Position numbers and translations under genes: made by a program. A stretch of DNA of 6,131 bases from Deltaproteobacteria bacterium (GTDB lineage Bacteria; Desulfobacterota; GWC2-55-46): positions 1 through 6,131 of the forward strand of contig JAUSLB010000004.1 of NCBI GenBank assembly GCA_030646655.1, given 5' to 3'. The notes beneath the pieces are model-generated. The model was not told the origin of the DNA and ran no database searches. It worked only from the letters and a program-made list of their open reading frames with translations. Below, in pieces: positions 5,691-6,131 of this stretch. How positions within the stretch are numbered: position 1 is the first letter of the stretch; each line of letters begins with the position of its first letter.

Positions 5691-5726
5691 ATGGCCTCTT
5701 ATGAGATTTAAAATCAATGAGCAGAA

Positions 5727-5783
5727 TTGTTTGGTTTAGTTCTTAACACAACCTACGAGGCTGGACGGGTTAGAGTCAAACAA
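5727..5783. repeat. inverted repeat TTGTTTG / CAAACAA upstream of the last gene
   Basis: TTGTTTG (5727-5733) and CAAACAA (5777-5783) are perfect complements 43 bases apart, extendable by four more pairs if G-U pairing is allowed. AACC (5750-5753) and GGTT (5768-5771) form a nested pair. The structure lies in the 114-bp non-coding gap between the terminator and the last gene, and may be a leader structure, a recombination remnant or chance. Confidence 0.35.
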
Positions 5784-5804
5784 AAGACGAAAGTAGGCGC
5801 ATAG

Positions 5805-6131
5805 ATGGATTGGACGCCATTAATTACCAGTCTTGGTAGCTCTGCGGTTCTTTTTGCTTTGCTATCTTTCCTTGCAAAGAAATGGATTGGATCTCGAATT
5901 GAGCAGTCCGTTAAGCACGAATATGCCAAGAAGCTCGAAGAACACAAGGCACAACTCCAGGCACAGGTGAACCGATCCGTTGAGGAGATGAAGGCTGAAT
6001 TTAAGGAGGCTATTGACCAAAAGGCAACCGACAAGGCTCTTTTCGCCAAGTTCATGGATACGCTCCCTTCTTCTGGCAGTATCGAGTTCCTTAAGACTTT
6101 TGATATGGGATTTGGTTCCTTCGAAACTGAG
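5805..6131 (+). CDS. membrane-anchored coiled-coil protein of unknown function (3' truncated)
   Basis: The frame is open for 109 codons from ATG 5805 to the window edge. I do not recognise a named family. One hydrophobic helix lies near residues 6-24 (LITSLGSSAVLFALLSFLA) and is followed by KKW, suggesting an N-terminal anchor with a cytosolic body. Residues about 30-78 are highly charged and rich in Lys, Glu, Gln and Ala, as expected for a long helix or coiled coil. A more globular part then begins (SIEFLKTFDMGFGSF, 92-106). Similar anchor-plus-coiled-coil proteins occur as hypothetical genes in accessory regions, but I cannot assign a role. Codon use differs sharply from the other genes: no AGG and no ATA codon in 109, with Arg written CGA and Ile mostly ATT. 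This suggests recent acquisition. Only a weak TAGG precedes the start; a start further downstream would remove the anchor. Confidence 0.7.
   Translation, partial: MDWTPLITSLGSSAVLFALLSFLAKKWIGSRIEQSVKHEYAKKLEEHKAQLQAQVNRSVEEMKAEFKEAIDQKATDKALFAKFMDTLPSSGSIEFLKTFDMGFGSFETE

Noticed and set aside
5043..5717. Long reverse-strand reading frame of about 224 codons opposite the cyclophilin gene
   Set aside because: It is the antisense shadow of a well-supported gene with conserved motifs. The reverse translation is rich in His, Arg and Leu and has no domain. Similar antisense frames over the other genes were rejected for the same reason.
5735..5800. Integron attC recombination site before the last gene
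   Set aside because: AAC and GTT triplets are present at roughly suitable positions, but the flanking bases do not match the RYYYAAC and GTTRRRY core sites, and no integrase or second site is visible.
1..6131. tRNA, rRNA, CRISPR arrays and riboswitches
   Set aside because: I saw no cloverleaf with a T-loop motif, no regularly spaced direct repeats and no recognisable riboswitch core on either strand.

Overview
The window looks like a stretch of bacterial chromosome. It holds five genes in a consistent, fairly GC-rich style with heavy use of AGG (Arg) and ATA (Ile) codons, then a sixth, truncated gene with clearly different codon use. NtrY/NtrX-type signalling, a DUF4390 gene directly upstream of the kinase, a CcdA-type membrane protein and an exported cyclophilin together suggest a Gram-negative, probably environmental lineage of the Deltaproteobacteria or Nitrospirota kind. 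That placement is inferred from gene content and codon style; no marker gene is present.

Layout, all genes on the + strand. (1) Bases 2-136 are the C-terminal end of a CcdA/DsbD-type thiol-disulfide membrane transporter. A small glutaredoxin-like protein with a doubled CxLC motif follows at 151-474; the two look like one redox operon. (2) Bases 475-728 hold no convincing gene, but contain inverted repeats and a candidate intrinsic terminator at 657-684. (3) Bases 729-4895 form a tight three-gene operon: an exported DUF4390 protein, an NtrY-like membrane histidine kinase (10 bp downstream), and an NtrX-like sigma-54 activator (ATGA overlap). (4) Bases 4899-5050 are a MITE-like element with imperfect 20-bp terminal inverted repeats and four consecutive perfect internal hairpins. 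It fills almost all of the space between the activator and the next gene. (5) Bases 5076-5657 encode a cyclophilin peptidyl-prolyl isomerase with a signal peptide and a second, well-placed internal start that would give a cytosolic form. A textbook terminator follows at 5661-5690. (6) From about 5691 the composition changes. A gene for a membrane-anchored coiled-coil protein of unknown function starts at 5805 and runs off the window.

How they may work together: the kinase would sense an envelope signal, perhaps helped by the exported DUF4390 protein, and phosphorylate the activator at Asp52, which then drives sigma-54 promoters elsewhere. The flanking genes (CcdA/glutaredoxin and the exported cyclophilin) deal with redox and folding of envelope proteins. 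That suggests, but does not show, an envelope-related role for the signalling pair. No wholly new multi-gene system is evident. The most notable items are the four-hairpin element, the dual-start cyclophilin, the duplicated cysteine motif in the glutaredoxin, and the GAFTSA variant in the activator.
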